Shown piece by piece: positions 1-10,275 of a DNA stretch of 64,000 bases. Each line of letters opens with the position of its first letter. Position 1 is the stretch's first letter. Where the stretch lies: contig CM077159.1 of assembly GCA_039583875.1 (NCBI GenBank), forward strand, positions 3,142,666 through 3,206,665. The letters run 5' to 3'. The notes beneath the pieces were generated by a model. The model saw only the letters and a program-made list of their open reading frames with translations, searched no databases and was not told the DNA's origin. The DNA is from Platanthera guangdongensis. Its lineage: Eukaryota; Streptophyta; Magnoliopsida; Asparagales; Orchidaceae. Made by a program: the position numbers and the translations under genes.

Positions 1-1494
1 GACAAAACTCTTAAAGTCACAAAGATTGGAATGTATAAGCTCAAGAGGTGTTGTGCTCCTAGTAACCGTGCCAAAAGGTTTCCTAGTGATCTTAGTCTGA
101 GCACACACTTCACATTTTCCAAGAGGAGACTTAGTGTCTAATGTGATCTTGTGAGTTCTAGCGACTTGGAACATTTTCCTGTAGTTTACGTGTCCTAGTC
201 TCTCATGTAGAGTCCTAGGGCTAACTAAATTCAATTGAACTTGTTGCACTACCTCATTTGCTAGACTCAGACGGTACATCCTATTTTGGACGTAAGCACA
301 TCCAAAGTAGTGAGAGTTAACTGACAGAGTCACTCTACCGCTACAAAAGGTAACTGACATACCAGCATCACACAACAAACTAATAGACACTAAGTTAACA
401 GATAAAGAAGGAATAAATTTTACGTTCTTTAAAAGTAAAGACTTACCTGAGGAGAGCAACAGAGTTGCGTTCCCCACCTTCAATACGTCAGCTGTTCCTC
501 CATCTGCTACAGTCACTGATTCCTTTGCATTCTTCAGCCCTGTCAAGAGATTAGCATTGTTGCAAACATGGCACGTTGCCCCAGAATCTAGGAACCACTC
601 TGTGCTGGCTTGCTCGTGTCCGACCATGGCAACAAAGTCGGATGGCTCAGCTTGGCTAACCAGATGGGCCTGGTTGCCCTCTTGTGGTGCCTTAGTTCTT
701 TCTTTCCTTGGTAACTTGCAGTCAGATGCGCAGTGTCCCCACTTGTTGCAGTTAAAACATTTACCCTTAAATTTCTTAGAGGGTCTACTCGGTCCTGCAA
801 CCTGAGGGCTACTACGAGACGGTTTGGTCTTGTGAGGGGGAGGAGCACGCTTAGAGCTTGAAATCATGTTGGCAGCAGCTTTCTGCTTGCCAACAGTTTC
901 CAAGGCGTGCTTCGTCCTGTTCTCATCCTCAATGCGTATGAAACGCTTGAGGTCGTTCAGACCAACCTGCATCTTCTTGCGGTACATCTCCGTTTTGAAA
1001 TTATACCATGAGGATGGCAACTTATACACAATTGTGCCCGCAACAAAACTATCTGGCAGACTAATAGACTCACTATGCAGAGAATCAACCAAATTTTCAA
1101 ATTCGGATACCTGAGGGAGAATGGCTTTCTCCTCGTCGAAGCTGAAGGAGTGGAACTTGTCCACCAGATGAGCCTTGGAGAGGTCCTCCTCCTGCTTGAA
1201 GTGCTCCTCCAGTGCTTCCCATATCTCCTTAGCAGACTGCATCTTGATGTAGTTCTTGGCCAGGCTGGAGGAGAGGCAGTTCAGCAGGTAATCCCTGCAG
1301 AAGTCCTCATCTTCGACCCAATGCGCCTCATCTTCAGTCCCAGCAACGTCAGCACGAGTAGACTTGATGGTGTAGAAAACGTTCAGGTATTTCATCCCGA
1401 ACTGGGTGTTCAACTTCCAATCATTGAATTCTGAGGCAGTGAACTTCTCCAATTTGTTCATGGGTACTGGAGAGGACAAGCTGGAGTTCCTCAT
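1..1494 (-). CDS. copia gag-pol polyprotein, N-terminal 498 residues (gag, protease, GAG-pre-integrase)
   Basis: One open frame runs from an ATG at 1494 to the window edge with no stop or frameshift; I checked every codon. The protein begins MRNSSLSSPVPMNKLEKF, followed by a UBN2/Retrotran_gag-type capsid domain (roughly residues 20-200) and a basic linker. A CCHC knuckle, CFNCNKWGHCASDC, lies near residues 243-256. The aspartic protease signature FLDSGATCHV is near residues 300-310. The GAG-pre-integrase zinc region starts at LHERLGHVNY (about residue 430) and its CEVCAQTK cysteines lie near residue 460. Gag packages the RNA, protease cuts the polyprotein, and the pre-integrase module starts the integrase. 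The start was chosen because it is the first ATG in frame after the repeat-rich leader. Unlike every other element here, this gene shows no decay, so it may be young. The remaining pol lies outside the window. Confidence 0.88.
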   Translation of the reverse strand, partial: MRNSSLSSPVPMNKLEKFTASEFNDWKLNTQFGMKYLNVFYTIKSTRADVAGTEDEAHWVEDEDFCRDYLLNCLSSSLAKNYIKMQSAKEIWEALEEHFKQEEDLSKAHLVDKFHSFSFDEEKAILPQVSEFENLVDSLHSESISLPDSFVAGTIVYKLPSSWYNFKTEMYRKKMQVGLNDLKRFIRIEDENRTKHALETVGKQKAAANMISSSKRAPPPHKTKPSRSSPQVAGPSRPSKKFKGKCFNCNKWGHCASDCKLPRKERTKAPQEGNQAHLVSQAEPSDFVAMVGHEQASTEWFLDSGATCHVCNNANLLTGLKNAKESVTVADGGTADVLKVGNATLLLSSGKSLLLKNVKFIPSLSVNLVSISLLCDAGMSVTFCSGRVTLSVNSHYFGCAYVQNRMYRLSLANEVVQQVQLNLVSPRTLHERLGHVNYRKMFQVARTHKITLDTKSPLGKCEVCAQTKITRKPFGTVTRSTTPLELIHSNLCDFKSFV

Positions 1495-1571
1495 CTTGAC
1501 GGGAAAAACAGAGAGAAGAGAGGATCTTCACTGGATCGGCAACCTTGCCGAAAGAGTCAATGCAGCAGGGA

Positions 1572-1925
1572 AGAGGCGATCGACGATCGGGAGAGAGTGA
1601 TCGACGACTGGGAAAAACAATCGTCGAACGGGAAAGCGCAGACGTTGAGCGCTGGACGATCGTCGAACGTCGACAGGGAAACGATCGTCGAGCGGGAAGA
1701 CGATCGTCGAACTGGAATCGTCGACCGGGGATCGTCGACCGGGGATCGTCGACCGGGGATCGTCGAACGTCGATCGGGAATCGTCGAACGGACGAACGTC
1801 GAACGGGATCAGCTAAGCGATCGTCGAACGGGCGATCGTCGACCGGGATCTGCTAAGCGATCGTCGAACGGGCGATCGTCGACCGAAGATTTGCGAAGCG
1901 ATCGTCGAACGGGCGATCGTCGACC
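1572..1925. repeat. CGATCGTCGA-type short tandem repeats in copia leader
   Basis: Around 1725-1770 a 14-bp unit (TCGTCGACCGGGGA) is repeated in tandem. From 1817 to about 1925 a unit of about 40 bp, built of two TCGTCGA words (one followed by ACG, one by CCG), occurs three times. The region is very rich in CpG and in self-complementary words. It is open in more than one frame on the plus strand, but only because the repeats lack stops. The same core TCGTCGA/TCGACGA word recurs in both sireviruses of this window, which belong to a different copia lineage. Confidence 0.85.
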
Positions 1926-2382
1926 GAAAACCCTGGATCCGCAACGGGGAAGACGTAACGGTGAGCTCGACGGCGAGCCCAAGCAGGCGGCACTGGTTCA
2001 GCGGCGGCGAACGCGACGACGAGCCCAAGCAGGCAGCTACAAGGGGACGCGAAAGGCCCAGGAGCGATCGTCGATCAGGAAGCAGAGAACCGCGAACCCT
2101 TTGTTCTGCGAAAGCGAACGTGGCGGCGAACCCTTTGTAGGCGGCTTATAGAGCGATGACGTCGTTCTTCACTCCTTCGTTCTCCGTCAATGAAGGGAGA
2201 AGGAGGCGGAGAAGAACAGTCGTGAAAAGGCAAAGGAGAACGGCGGCAACTATCGGGAACGAAGGCGAACCCTAGAAATCGCGAGCGAGCGCCAGAGGGA
2301 CCTGTTTCGAGAATGTAGAAGGCGCTCGAAACATCCGGAGGAAAGTCTAAGTGGAACCTTCTCCCCGTTGTCCACAGCTAGG

Positions 2383-2390
2383 TATAAATA
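2383..2390 (-). promoter_or_regulatory. TATA box candidate of the left copia element
   Basis: TATTTATA on the minus strand, about 890 nt upstream of the gag ATG and close to the presumed LTR start. Sequence match and position only; the transcription start is not visible. Confidence 0.4.
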
Positions 2391-2460
2391 GAGAAAACCT
2401 AGGGTTAAATACGCGCAAAGCCCCCGAGCCCGTTATTCGTCCGAATATACACTTACATGG

Positions 2461-2505
2461 AATCTATGTTAAATATATATATTTAGGCTAATGCCACTTT
2501 TCAAA
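2461..2505 (+). mobile_element. 3' tail of an rDNA LINE (body displaced by copia)
   Basis: An AT-rich stretch with a short TA run, then TTAGGCTAATGCC and a TTTTCAAA end. It closely resembles the 3' end of the next LINE (3390-3418), which also has a TA run, GGCTAATGCC and TTCAA. It is followed directly by a copy of the 18S target (GGAACCC). I read it as the remnant 3' terminus of an older LINE whose body lies beyond, or was displaced by, the copia element. Confidence 0.55.
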
Positions 2506-2521
2506 GGAACCCAAAAACTTT
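2506..2521 (-). repeat. 16-bp copy of the 18S LINE target between two LINEs
   Basis: GGAACCCAAAAACTTT is identical to the antisense of 18S rRNA just before nt 1112 (compare 14612-14627). It lies between the 3' tail at 2505 and the 5' end of the next LINE, as expected for a target-site duplication. Confidence 0.8.
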
Positions 2522-3418
2522 ATTGTTCTGGCTAAACCGGCACCGTCTTAGGACCGATGCGGCATGTCCTTGGGGCTGCAACCAGGAGGAAACCTTCAAC
2601 CACATTTTTGGGAGCTGCGCCTTTATTGTTCATATTTGGGTGGCTTGGGAAAGAATGGGATTTCAATTAAACTCATCCAATACTCACCTACTAGACGCGC
2701 TGATGGCGGAAATGAAATTAAGCCCCAGTTCTAAGGAAACCAAGTTGTTAGCTGCTATTATCTATGGTGTTTGGAAAGCTAGGAAATAATGCTTACATGG
2801 TGAGCCTTTCTTGCAACCTTCGTCAATGGTGCTAAATGCAACAATGGATGCATCCAATTTTAACTGGGCGGCCCGTGCCTATTTGGTTGCCCCCGTCATT
2901 TGGATGGTTGAAAATTAATTTTGATGGTTCGGTTCACCCAAATACCATAGTTGGGTTGGGTTGCACTATTCGTGATCATGATGGGAGCCTCATTATTGCT
3001 AAGGGGACCCCTATCCGCCGCCGTTCCGTTAACATGACAGAGGTCAGGAGTGCCCTTCTTGGCATTACTCTTGCAAAGGATTTTATGAACTCAACATTGG
3101 GCTTCATTCTCGAAGGCGACTCGGCCTTTGCTTGTGCTACTTTAAATCGCATTCTTGGGGGAGTTCATGGAGGGGATGTTGAAGAAGGGCTAGCAGGCTC
3201 ATTGAAGGACTGTCCAAGAATCATGATCACTCTTATTGATCGAAGAGCCAACTCAGCGGCCAATTTTGTGGCCAATTCGGCTTGCACCTCGGATTTTTTG
3301 TGGGAAAGGGGAATGCCCCAATCCCATGCTCTTTCTTTCATCCTCTCGAAGGATAGTGTGGCCATGTAATTGTTCCTTTTTTTACTTTATGATATATATA
3401 GGCTAATGCCCTCTTCAA
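2522..3418 (+). mobile_element. 5'-truncated L1-type LINE inserted at the 18S target
   Basis: An approximately 0.9 kb plus-strand LINE end containing a zf-RVT domain, an RNase H domain and a 3' UTR. The UTR ends in a short TA run, GGCTAATGCC and TTCAA at 3418. Target copies (GGAACCCAAAAACTTT) flank it at 2506 and 3419. There is no poly(A). The 5' truncation is typical of target-primed reverse transcription. Confidence 0.8.
2523..3369 (+). pseudogene. LINE ORF2 C-terminus: zf-RVT and RNase H (broken)
   Basis: 2523-2789 encodes the zinc-binding region typical of plant L1 reverse transcriptases (CPWGCNQEETFNHIFGSC) and ends at a stop after YGVWKARK. The second LINE copy (near 13900) reads through that place as YYIWKAQNCHVHG. 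A different frame, 2836-3369, carries an RVT_3-type RNase H: INFDGSV (first Asp), MTEVRSALLGI (Glu region), LEGDSAFA (Asp), and the usual LINE ending WERGMP. A frame change and a stop therefore separate the two domains and it cannot make one protein. RNase H would remove RNA from the RNA:DNA hybrid during integration. Confidence 0.8.
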
Positions 3419-3434
3419 GGAACCCAAAAACTTT
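3419..3434 (-). repeat. Second 16-bp copy of the 18S LINE target
   Basis: GGAACCCAAAAACTTT again, exactly after the TTCAA end of the truncated LINE and before the 5' region of the next LINE. It supports repeated insertion into the same site, each leaving a direct copy of about 16 bp. Confidence 0.8.
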
Positions 3435-3764
3435 TCCGGAAACCCCAAAACTTTGTGAGGGAGTTTTTCTAGAGATTGGAGAGAGCAACCTAGTGAGAGA
3501 AAGTGAGGGAGCAGTGGCGGCGTTGCTGCGTGGGGGCAGATTGCAGCGGTGGAGGCCCCTCTTGCTGCGGTTTGGGCGCAGCGTTCTGTAGCGGGTGTTG
3601 CTGGTGGTGCGCGGCGTTGGCGTTGCCTCGCTGCAGCGGCGTCTTGTGAGTTTTTTGGGAGCCCACTGCAGGTATTCTTTTCCCCTTCCTGTTAGGGAAG
3701 TTCTGTATTTTTTGCAAGTTTTTGGTGATCTTCTGTGTGCTACGCCCCCTGGGGCTTTGACGCC

Positions 3765-5091
3765 ATGGGTAAAAAGCGCAAATACAAGGAGCTTGCTACT
3801 CCCTTGGTGGAGAAGATACCCTCCATGATTGTTCCCTCCGAGCCTTTGAATTTTTCTGAGGCAAATAACAGTCCAACTGAATATTTCTCCTCCTCACGCC
3901 GTTCTATTTCTTCTAAAGCTGCTATGGATATTCAGTCAACTTCTGATCAAGAAGAAACAGATTCAGAAAAAAGTTGCCCCGAAGATGTTTGTTTAAATGA
4001 CGCTGAGAAGCACCCAGTTTTAGCAAAATCCTCCTTGCCCCCTAGCACGTTGAACCATATGGCTAAGCCTTTTGCTCCTGGATCCGTTGACGCCTTCATG
4101 CAAATATGTGGTAGCTCCGGTGGTATCCCAAGGTCGGAACCACAGCGTCCGGTATCGCCCCAAAAAGTTGACCCGCCGGCTGCGTTTGCTCAAAAATCAC
4201 CAGCCTTGCCAAAAATGCCGCATGTTTGGGCTCGGCATGCCCCATATCAATTTTTTGTACAACCAGAACCTGAAGACAGCTATTCCAAGAATGGGGTCAT
4301 AACTCTAGATGAAAATGAAGCAGCCTTTTATTGAACAAAGTTTGAAAATGCTCTAGTTGGGCGCGTGGTGGGTATGAACTTCCAGTTTGAATGGTTATCA
4401 AAGCAGCTGCACGATAAGTGGGGCTCCTATAAAGGCTTCCGTATCAATGATCTAGGCTTTGGATACTTTATAGTTTTCTTTGCCAGCAAAGAAATCAGAG
4501 ATCGGGTGTGGTTTGGCGGGCCATGGCACGTGGCGGGCTGCATTGTGGGTTTAGATCAATGGTCTTGATAGCTTTATCCCATCCTACAATCCCCAAATGT
4601 GGGTCCCGACATGGATTCACTTCCCTTGTTTGCCACTTCAAATTTTTTTTGGGGGGGGGGGGGGGGGGATTTACAAAGGATCGCGTCAGCGATAGGCGAG
4701 CCACTTTACATCGATGCCTTCACAAAATCTTTATCTCGAACACTATTTGCTAGAGTTTGTGTTAGGAGAAACTTAGCAAAGCCATCCAAAATGTTTGCTA
4801 GAGTCTAGCAATGATGAAATCCAGGAAAACAACTCTGATGCTGCTCCAAAATATGCAAGCCCGCAAGAAATTCAACAGCAAGACAACAATTTTTACACAA
4901 GGAAGAAACCATCCAAAATGACTTCCAGGCTGGAGATGGTTTCTTCAAAAAAGATCAAAACTAGTGAAGATTACCACGCCGATGATGATATGCGCTCCCG
5001 CTCCTTTTCCAGAAAACCGCGGCAAAAGAACAAGAATAAGAAATCTGAGATTCAATCTGAAGCGGCGGGGTCTTCCCCTAAACATCAATGA
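3765..5091 (+). pseudogene. LINE ORF1 (DUF4283 RNA-binding protein), degenerate
   Basis: The likely start is the ATG at 3765 (MGKKRKYKELATPL). The N-terminal 190 residues are low-complexity and Ser/Pro-rich, up to a stop at 4332. In the same frame the next stretch (about 4365-4567) is a DUF4283 domain: FQFEWLSKQLHDKW, then RDRVWFGGPWHVAG and LDQW, then a stop. A run of 18 G at 4651-4668 disturbs the frame before LYIDAFTKSLSRTLFARVCV, the end of the domain. A basic tail (4795-5091) follows. The CCHC knuckle present in the related LINE at 22735-23133 is missing here, apparently by internal deletion near 4795. ORF1 proteins of plant L1 elements bind the element RNA. Confidence 0.7.
4651..4668 (+). 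repeat. 18-base poly-G run in LINE ORF1
   Basis: Eight T are followed by 18 G. The homologous protein region needs only one or two Gly/Trp codons here, so the run is an expansion that breaks the frame. Similar G/C runs occur at 11688-11704, 50163-50175, 59250-59264 and 63781-63794. Confidence 0.9.
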
Positions 5092-7897
5092 CAGGCATTC
5101 TCTTTTGGAACTGTCGGGGGGCTAGCAAGCTTGCCTCTCGTGCATATCTATAGCAGCTTGTTAGAAGGCACCACCCCATCGCTATCTTACTATTGGAAAC
5201 TCGTAGACAAGCATTCACTCGTCGGGACATCGACAAGCTTGCTGGGCGGCACTGGAACTTTGAGTTTATTCCCTCCAATGGAAAATCTGAAGGAATTGCT
5301 TTTCTTTGGCTCGAGGACATAATAAAAGTCAGCAACATTATAAAAAATCAGCAATTCTTAATAGCATCCATCCTATCGTCGTTGGGCACGACATGGCAAT
5401 TGGGAGCTGTCTATGCTAGTAAGTATTTTCACCGCTGATGGGAGGTGTGGGATGAATTCTCTCAGCTGGATATGTCTATTCCCACCATAATTGGAGGGGA
5501 TTTTAATTGTGTTCTTTGGGCAACTGAAAAAAGGGGCGGGAGCGGGGTCAACATGAACAAAAGGCCACTGGAATTTGCCAACTTTATTTCATTATGCAAC
5601 CTTCATGAAGTCCCATTCACTGGGAATGCTTTCACCTCGTGTAATAACATGTGCCCAGAAACAAGAATCCTCTCCAGACTTGACCGAGTATTACTAAACT
5701 CCTCAGCTTTTATGACTTTTTCGGTCTCCATTGTCCGTCACCTAGCCAGAATTGCTTCAGACCACTCCCCGCTACTTTTAGAAATTGATAAAATACAATA
5801 CAGCTCTGCTGGACAGTTAAAATTTTAAGAGCTTTGGCTAGCAGCGCCGAATGCCATTTTTGTGGCGCGTGGGACCTGGATGAAAGCGGCGGTGGGTAGT
5901 CCTGGAAAAATTCCGCCGAATAAATGTGCGCGAACCATAAAGGCTCTTGCTCGATGGAGCAAATTCAATGCCAAGATTGAAGATGAAAAGGCAAAAAATA
6001 TTGAAGAAGAAATAAAGAATATCCAACTACTTGAAGCATCCCAATCTCTAAATGATTCCGAACTGATGACTCTCAGGAGCCTTGTGGCTAATTATAATGA
6101 AATCCAATCAAAGCTTGATACATGGTGGTGGAAACGTGCGAAATGCAACTGGAATACTCACAGGGATCGCAATTCCACCTTCTTCCATGCGGCTGCGACT
6201 CAACGAAAGCACGAGAACAGAATTTTTTCTATTCGCCTCGGCGAGGAAGAAATCACTGATCAATCTCTGATCGAGCAAGAATTTGTCAAACACTTCTCTT
6301 CAAGATGGTCACTGGCCGACGCGACGCCGGACGAGGATCTGCCATATCCGCCAAACATTATTAATGATGAGCTGGCATAAATACTTCTGTCGCCCATTAC
6401 GGATGTTGAGATAAAACATGTCGTCTTCTCGTTCGGTCGTAATAAAGCCTCGGGCTTCGATGGGTCACGCATACATTCTTTACTCGTTTCTGGGACTTCA
6501 CAACGCCCGAAATTATTGCTACAATCAAGTATTTCTTCAGGACCGTACGGATGGATCAGAATTGGAAGGACACGCTAGTAATGCTTATACCAAAGTGCTC
6601 CCCAGCCAACATGTCGGAACTCTACAGGCTGATTAGCCTTTGTTCATCGATATATAAGGTAACATCAAAAATCATTGCCAACAGAATGAAGCCACTACTA
6701 CGTAATCTGATTTCCGAAGAGCAAGCAGCTTTTGTCCGGGGCGGTTACTCTCTGACCACTGTTTAGTTGCTCAAGAGATTATCCATCGCTTACATACGAC
6801 GGAATGTAAGAGCGGTTATATGGCGATCATGCTCGACATGGAAAAAGCATTTGACAGAACCCAATGGAGTTTTGTTAGACGTGCTCTTTAGGCTTTCAAC
6901 TTTCCGCCGACATGGTCAAATTTGATTATGGAATGTATCTCCTCCCCAAGATATGGCCTGCTCATCAATGGGATCAAATCTGAATGGATCAATGCTTCTT
7001 GCGGCGTACGACAGGGCTGTCCTCTCTCACCCTATCTTTTTTATCTTATGCTCGGAATTCCTATCTATTCTTATCAAGCAAAACCAACACCCAGGATTGG
7101 GAATTAAGGTATGTCCATCAGCCCAAAAAATTTCACACTTGTTATTTGCTGACGACACCCTTCTTTTTGGTACGGCGACAACTGGCACGACCAAGGAATT
7201 ATCTGACTTCCTCAATAAGTGTTGTTCTCTCTCGGGTGAGGCAATGAATGCCAACAAATCCAACATTCTCTTTGGACCGAAGGTCCCGCCTAGCTCAAGG
7301 TCCAGCATCCTCTGCTAACTTGGTCATTAAAGTGTAAAAGCCCATAGTTATCTCGGCATCAAACTTCGCCCTGGACGATCCCGGGTTAGCGAATTTCAAG
7401 GAATCCTTGAGCATATGACCACAAAAATCAGGAATCGGGGGGCCCTCCATCTCTCTTTGGCCGCCCGGACCGCTCTAATTAAAGGCTCGTTAGCGGCGAT
7501 TCCTCTCCATGCGCTTGCTAACTCCCCCGTGCCGGCCTCGATCATATCAAAAATCAATTCCTTCCTCAAAAATTTCCTATGGTCTGGAACTGAAAACAGG
7601 GGAGCATTCATTCTGCTCGATGGGACAACATTTGTCTACCCAAAGATATGGGTGGACTTGGAATAAAAAATATGGTTCTATGGAAGAAAGATTGTATGGG
7701 CAGAATTGCGGCCCGTGTTCTCAGGAAAGAAGATTCCCTCTTGGCACGCACGTTTGGGAGCAAATATGCAAAACCAGATCTATTTAACAGCAAGCGGTCT
7801 CATTCAAAAATATGGAAATCAATATGTCTTAGCTCAGATTTGATGGTAAGAAACACCTTCTGGATGATTGGGACAGGTCTCTTGGTCTCATCATTAA
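5088..7897 (+). pseudogene. LINE ORF2, first part: APE endonuclease and reverse transcriptase, degenerate
   Basis: The endonuclease opens with MTGILFWNCRGA at 5088, continues with LLETRRQAFTRRD, and has GGDFNCVLW (5445-5828 frame), RLDRVLL and ASDHSPLLLE, the usual catalytic blocks of apurinic/apyrimidinic-type LINE endonucleases that nick the target. RT blocks follow: LVMLIPKCSPANMSELYRLI (about 6570-6640), EEQAAFVRG (about 6717), the MEKAFD block (about 6838), NGIKSEWINASCGVRQGCPLSPYLF (about 6970-7050, frame 1), and the polymerase box LLFADDTLLFG (about 7141-7172). Stops and frame changes occur every few hundred bases. The copy is interrupted at 7897 by copia. Family assignment is secure; activity is excluded. 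Confidence 0.85.
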
Positions 7898-8330
7898 TGT
7901 GAAAGTAGCGAACACGCATCTAACAAACAGACAGAAATTTGAATAATTGAAATTTTATTATCCAAAAAAGATATCATTTACAAAGGTATGACCTCCCTTT
8001 TATAGAATGGAGGAGATATGAGAGAGTACAAGCAAACAATGTGGGACTAAACATGTTCAGGACTGAGCGGCTAGAAATTAAAGAGACCGCACAGGCCGCG
8101 TGGTTAGACAGATGAGTTAACCGCTCGACAACTCCAGCAGGATAAGAACATGCCGCAATAGGAGACCGATAGACCTCCCGGTCTCCAGGCTTCTGAGTGA
8201 GACCGCCAGACCGCTCGGACTACAAACAGCAACAGTCTGAATATGAACCTGCTGGGAAGGAACCGCTAGACCGCGCAGTCAACAAACCGCCAGACAAGAC
8301 CGCAAGGCCGCCCGGTCTAATACTTCAACA
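7898..8330 (-). repeat. 3' LTR of nested copia
   Basis: 433 bp, TG...CA bounded in element orientation, about 96% identical to 12856-13288. It contains a TATA-like TATAAAAGG at 7996-8004 (minus strand). Confidence 0.95.
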
Positions 8331-8340
8331 CTCCCCCTCA
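8331..8340 (-). promoter_or_regulatory. Polypurine tract of nested copia
   Basis: TGAGGGGGAG on the minus strand, immediately before the 3' LTR. The stop codon of the RT-RNase H frame overlaps it. It primes plus-strand DNA synthesis. Confidence 0.85.
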
Positions 8341-10260
8341 AGCTGGAGCATATATATCAATCATGCCCAGCTTGTCACAAATGTGGAAGAAAAAAGTAGA
8401 GACCGGTTTTGTGAAGATATCTGACAATTCTTTGTCAGAGGTGACAAACGGAGTACAAATCTGTTTCTTCAAAATCTCCTCCCGAATGAAGTGGCAGTCA
8501 ACCTCTATATGCTTTGTTCTCTCATGGAAGACCAGATTTTTGGATATGTATATAGCGGCCTTGTTGTCACAGAACATAGGAAGAGGAAAGTCATAGACCT
8601 CTCCTAGGTCAAGCATGAGACCCCGCAACCACTTTAACTCACATGTGGTTGACGCCATACTCCGGTATTCGGCTTCTGCACTGGATCTGTAGACAACAGA
8701 CTGTTTCTTGCTCTTCCAAGTTACAAGATTTCCTCCAACAAAATTACAAAAACCTGATGTGGATTTACGATCGCCTTTATCATCCGCATAGCTTGAATCT
8801 GAGTAGGCTTCAACCCTCAGATGACCATTCTTCTGAAAGATTAGCCCTTTGCCCGGTGCTGCTTTGACATACTCTAAAATCTTCAAGGCAGACTGAAGAT
8901 GGCACTCCCTGGGAGCTTGCATAAACTGACTGACCTTGCCTACAACATAGGAGATGTCGGGTCTGGTCACCGTGAGATAGATGAGTTTTCCCGCCAAACG
9001 TCTGTATCTTGTGACATCAGATAGAAGAGGCGAGTCATCCGTCCATGTTTTGTCTTCTCCAATAGTCATGGGAAACCGGGCCGGTTTGGAACCTGTCAAT
9101 TCTGCCTCTTGTAGAAGATCAAGGGTATACTTCCGTTGCGAGAGAACCAATGAGTCAAGCTTCCGAGAGATTTCTATCCCCAAAAAGTATTTCGAGGAGC
9201 CCATATCCTTCGTGACCAGGTGTTGACGGAGGTGTTTCTTCGTCAAGTCCACCCCAGCTTGGTCATCGCCAGTAAGAAGAATATCATCCACATACACTGC
9301 CAAAACCACCAGTCCCGAGGCCGTTTTGCGAATAAATAAGTAGTGATCGGCCGAACTCCTTGCAAAGCCGATGGTAGCCACAATGTCACTGAACTTGTCG
9401 AACCATGCCCGAGGGCTCTGCTTTAGGCCATAAATGGTCTTCTTCAACCGGCATACTCGTGGTGTCTCCCCCTGAGCAACATACCCAGGAGGTTGCTCCA
9501 TGTAGACGTCCTCTTGAAGATCTCCATAGAGAAAGGCATTCTTGACATCAAGCTGGGAAATAGCCCAATCCCTGTTAACAGCCACAGAGAGAAGAACCCG
9601 GATGGTGCTGAGGCAAGCAACCGGAGAGAAAGTATCAAAGCAATCAATGTCGTAAGTGTGAGTGAAGTCTTTGGCCACCAGCCGGGCCTTATAGCGATCC
9701 ACAGTGCCGTCGGGGCAAAATTTCACAACAAAGACCCAGCAACAGCCAACCACATCAGTACCCACTGGTGGAGGAACAAGGGTCCAGGTACCCCTTTCAG
9801 TAAGAGTAGCCATCTCTTCATCCATGACAGATTTCCAATGAGGAATAGCAAGAGCCTCCTGGTAGGTGCGGGGAGTAGTAGAAGCGGAGATAGCCAAGTC
9901 AAAACACCTGCGAGAAGGAGAAAGCCGGTCATAGGAAACAACCACCGCAAGCGGGTGTTGAGTACACGCGCACACCCCTTTGCGAAGAGCAATGGGAAGA
10001 TCCAGGTCGACAGGTGCCTCAGCGACCGGATCGTCCGTGGAGGAGAAGGCTGGCCCGGGACTAGAGAGAGACGACTGCGAAGAAGAGGGAGGAGGGGTAG
10101 GGGGTGAGACGGACAAAGAAGGAGACGGAGGAGGAGATGAGGGAGGAGTGGAGACGTCGATAGGCGTGGAAGGAACGGAGAGAGGCGGTGGAGAAGTAGA
10201 GACATCAGGAGTAAGAGAGGAGTCAAGAGAGAAGTAGGAAGCATTCTCGAAGAATGTCAC
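8338..10260 (-). CDS. copia reverse transcriptase-RNase H (640 codons open)
   Basis: Uninterrupted frame covering the Pro/Ser-rich integrase tail, RT and RNase H. The RT starts near residue 130 (TYQEALAIPHWKSVMDEEM) and shows QLDVKNAFLYGDL, YGLKQSPRAWFDKF and the catalytic AVYVDDILLTGDD. RNase H has AYSDSSYADD, RKSTSGF, SSAEAEYRSMA and FCDNKAAIYIS. The frame is really the continuation of the polyprotein after a stop (TAA) at about 10275; its first codon is not an ATG, so no independent start is claimed. The protein would copy the element RNA into DNA within virus-like particles. The intact frame inside a mutated element suggests relatively recent insertion. Confidence 0.9.
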   Translation of the reverse strand: MTFFENASYFSLDSSLTPDVSTSPPPLSVPSTPIDVSTPPSSPPPSPSLSVSPPTPPPSSSQSSLSSPGPAFSSTDDPVAEAPVDLDLPIALRKGVCACTQHPLAVVVSYDRLSPSRRCFDLAISASTTPRTYQEALAIPHWKSVMDEEMATLTERGTWTLVPPPVGTDVVGCCWVFVVKFCPDGTVDRYKARLVAKDFTHTYDIDCFDTFSPVACLSTIRVLLSVAVNRDWAISQLDVKNAFLYGDLQEDVYMEQPPGYVAQGETPRVCRLKKTIYGLKQSPRAWFDKFSDIVATIGFARSSADHYLFIRKTASGLVVLAVYVDDILLTGDDQAGVDLTKKHLRQHLVTKDMGSSKYFLGIEISRKLDSLVLSQRKYTLDLLQEAELTGSKPARFPMTIGEDKTWTDDSPLLSDVTRYRRLAGKLIYLTVTRPDISYVVGKVSQFMQAPRECHLQSALKILEYVKAAPGKGLIFQKNGHLRVEAYSDSSYADDKGDRKSTSGFCNFVGGNLVTWKSKKQSVVYRSSAEAEYRSMASTTCELKWLRGLMLDLGEVYDFPLPMFCDNKAAIYISKNLVFHERTKHIEVDCHFIREEILKKQICTPFVTSDKELSDIFTKPVSTFFFHICDKLGMIDIYAPA

Positions 10261-10275
10261 GTCCGCGGAGACAAA

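Larger units (their letters stand above)
1..2457 (-). mobile_element. Ty1/copia retrotransposon, 5' portion, leaves window at left edge
   Basis: The minus strand carries, in transcription order, a promoter-like region with a TATA box near 2383-2390, a GC-rich leader of about 900 bp, and a gag-protease-integrase frame that is still open at base 1. The upstream limit near 2457 is placed where the sequence changes to a LINE-like 3' tail (2461-2505). A TG start near 2457 is possible, but no second LTR is available for comparison. I could not find the canonical tRNA-Met primer binding site in the leader, so the LTR/leader border is not fixed. The leader is unlike those of the other copia elements here because it is filled with short CGATCGTCGA repeats. 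Insertion into the 3' UTR of an rDNA LINE is inferred from the flank. Confidence 0.75.

Noticed and set aside
1597..2151. 184-codon plus-strand ORF (SSNG, DRRTG-rich) opposite the copia leader
   Set aside because: It is open only because the CGATCGTCGA repeats lack stops; the region is open in several frames and has no domain. It is explained as leader repeat.
9493..10107. 204-codon plus-strand ORF opposite copia RT
   Set aside because: Antisense shadow of the intact RT-RNase H frame and its Pro/Ser-rich N-terminal part.
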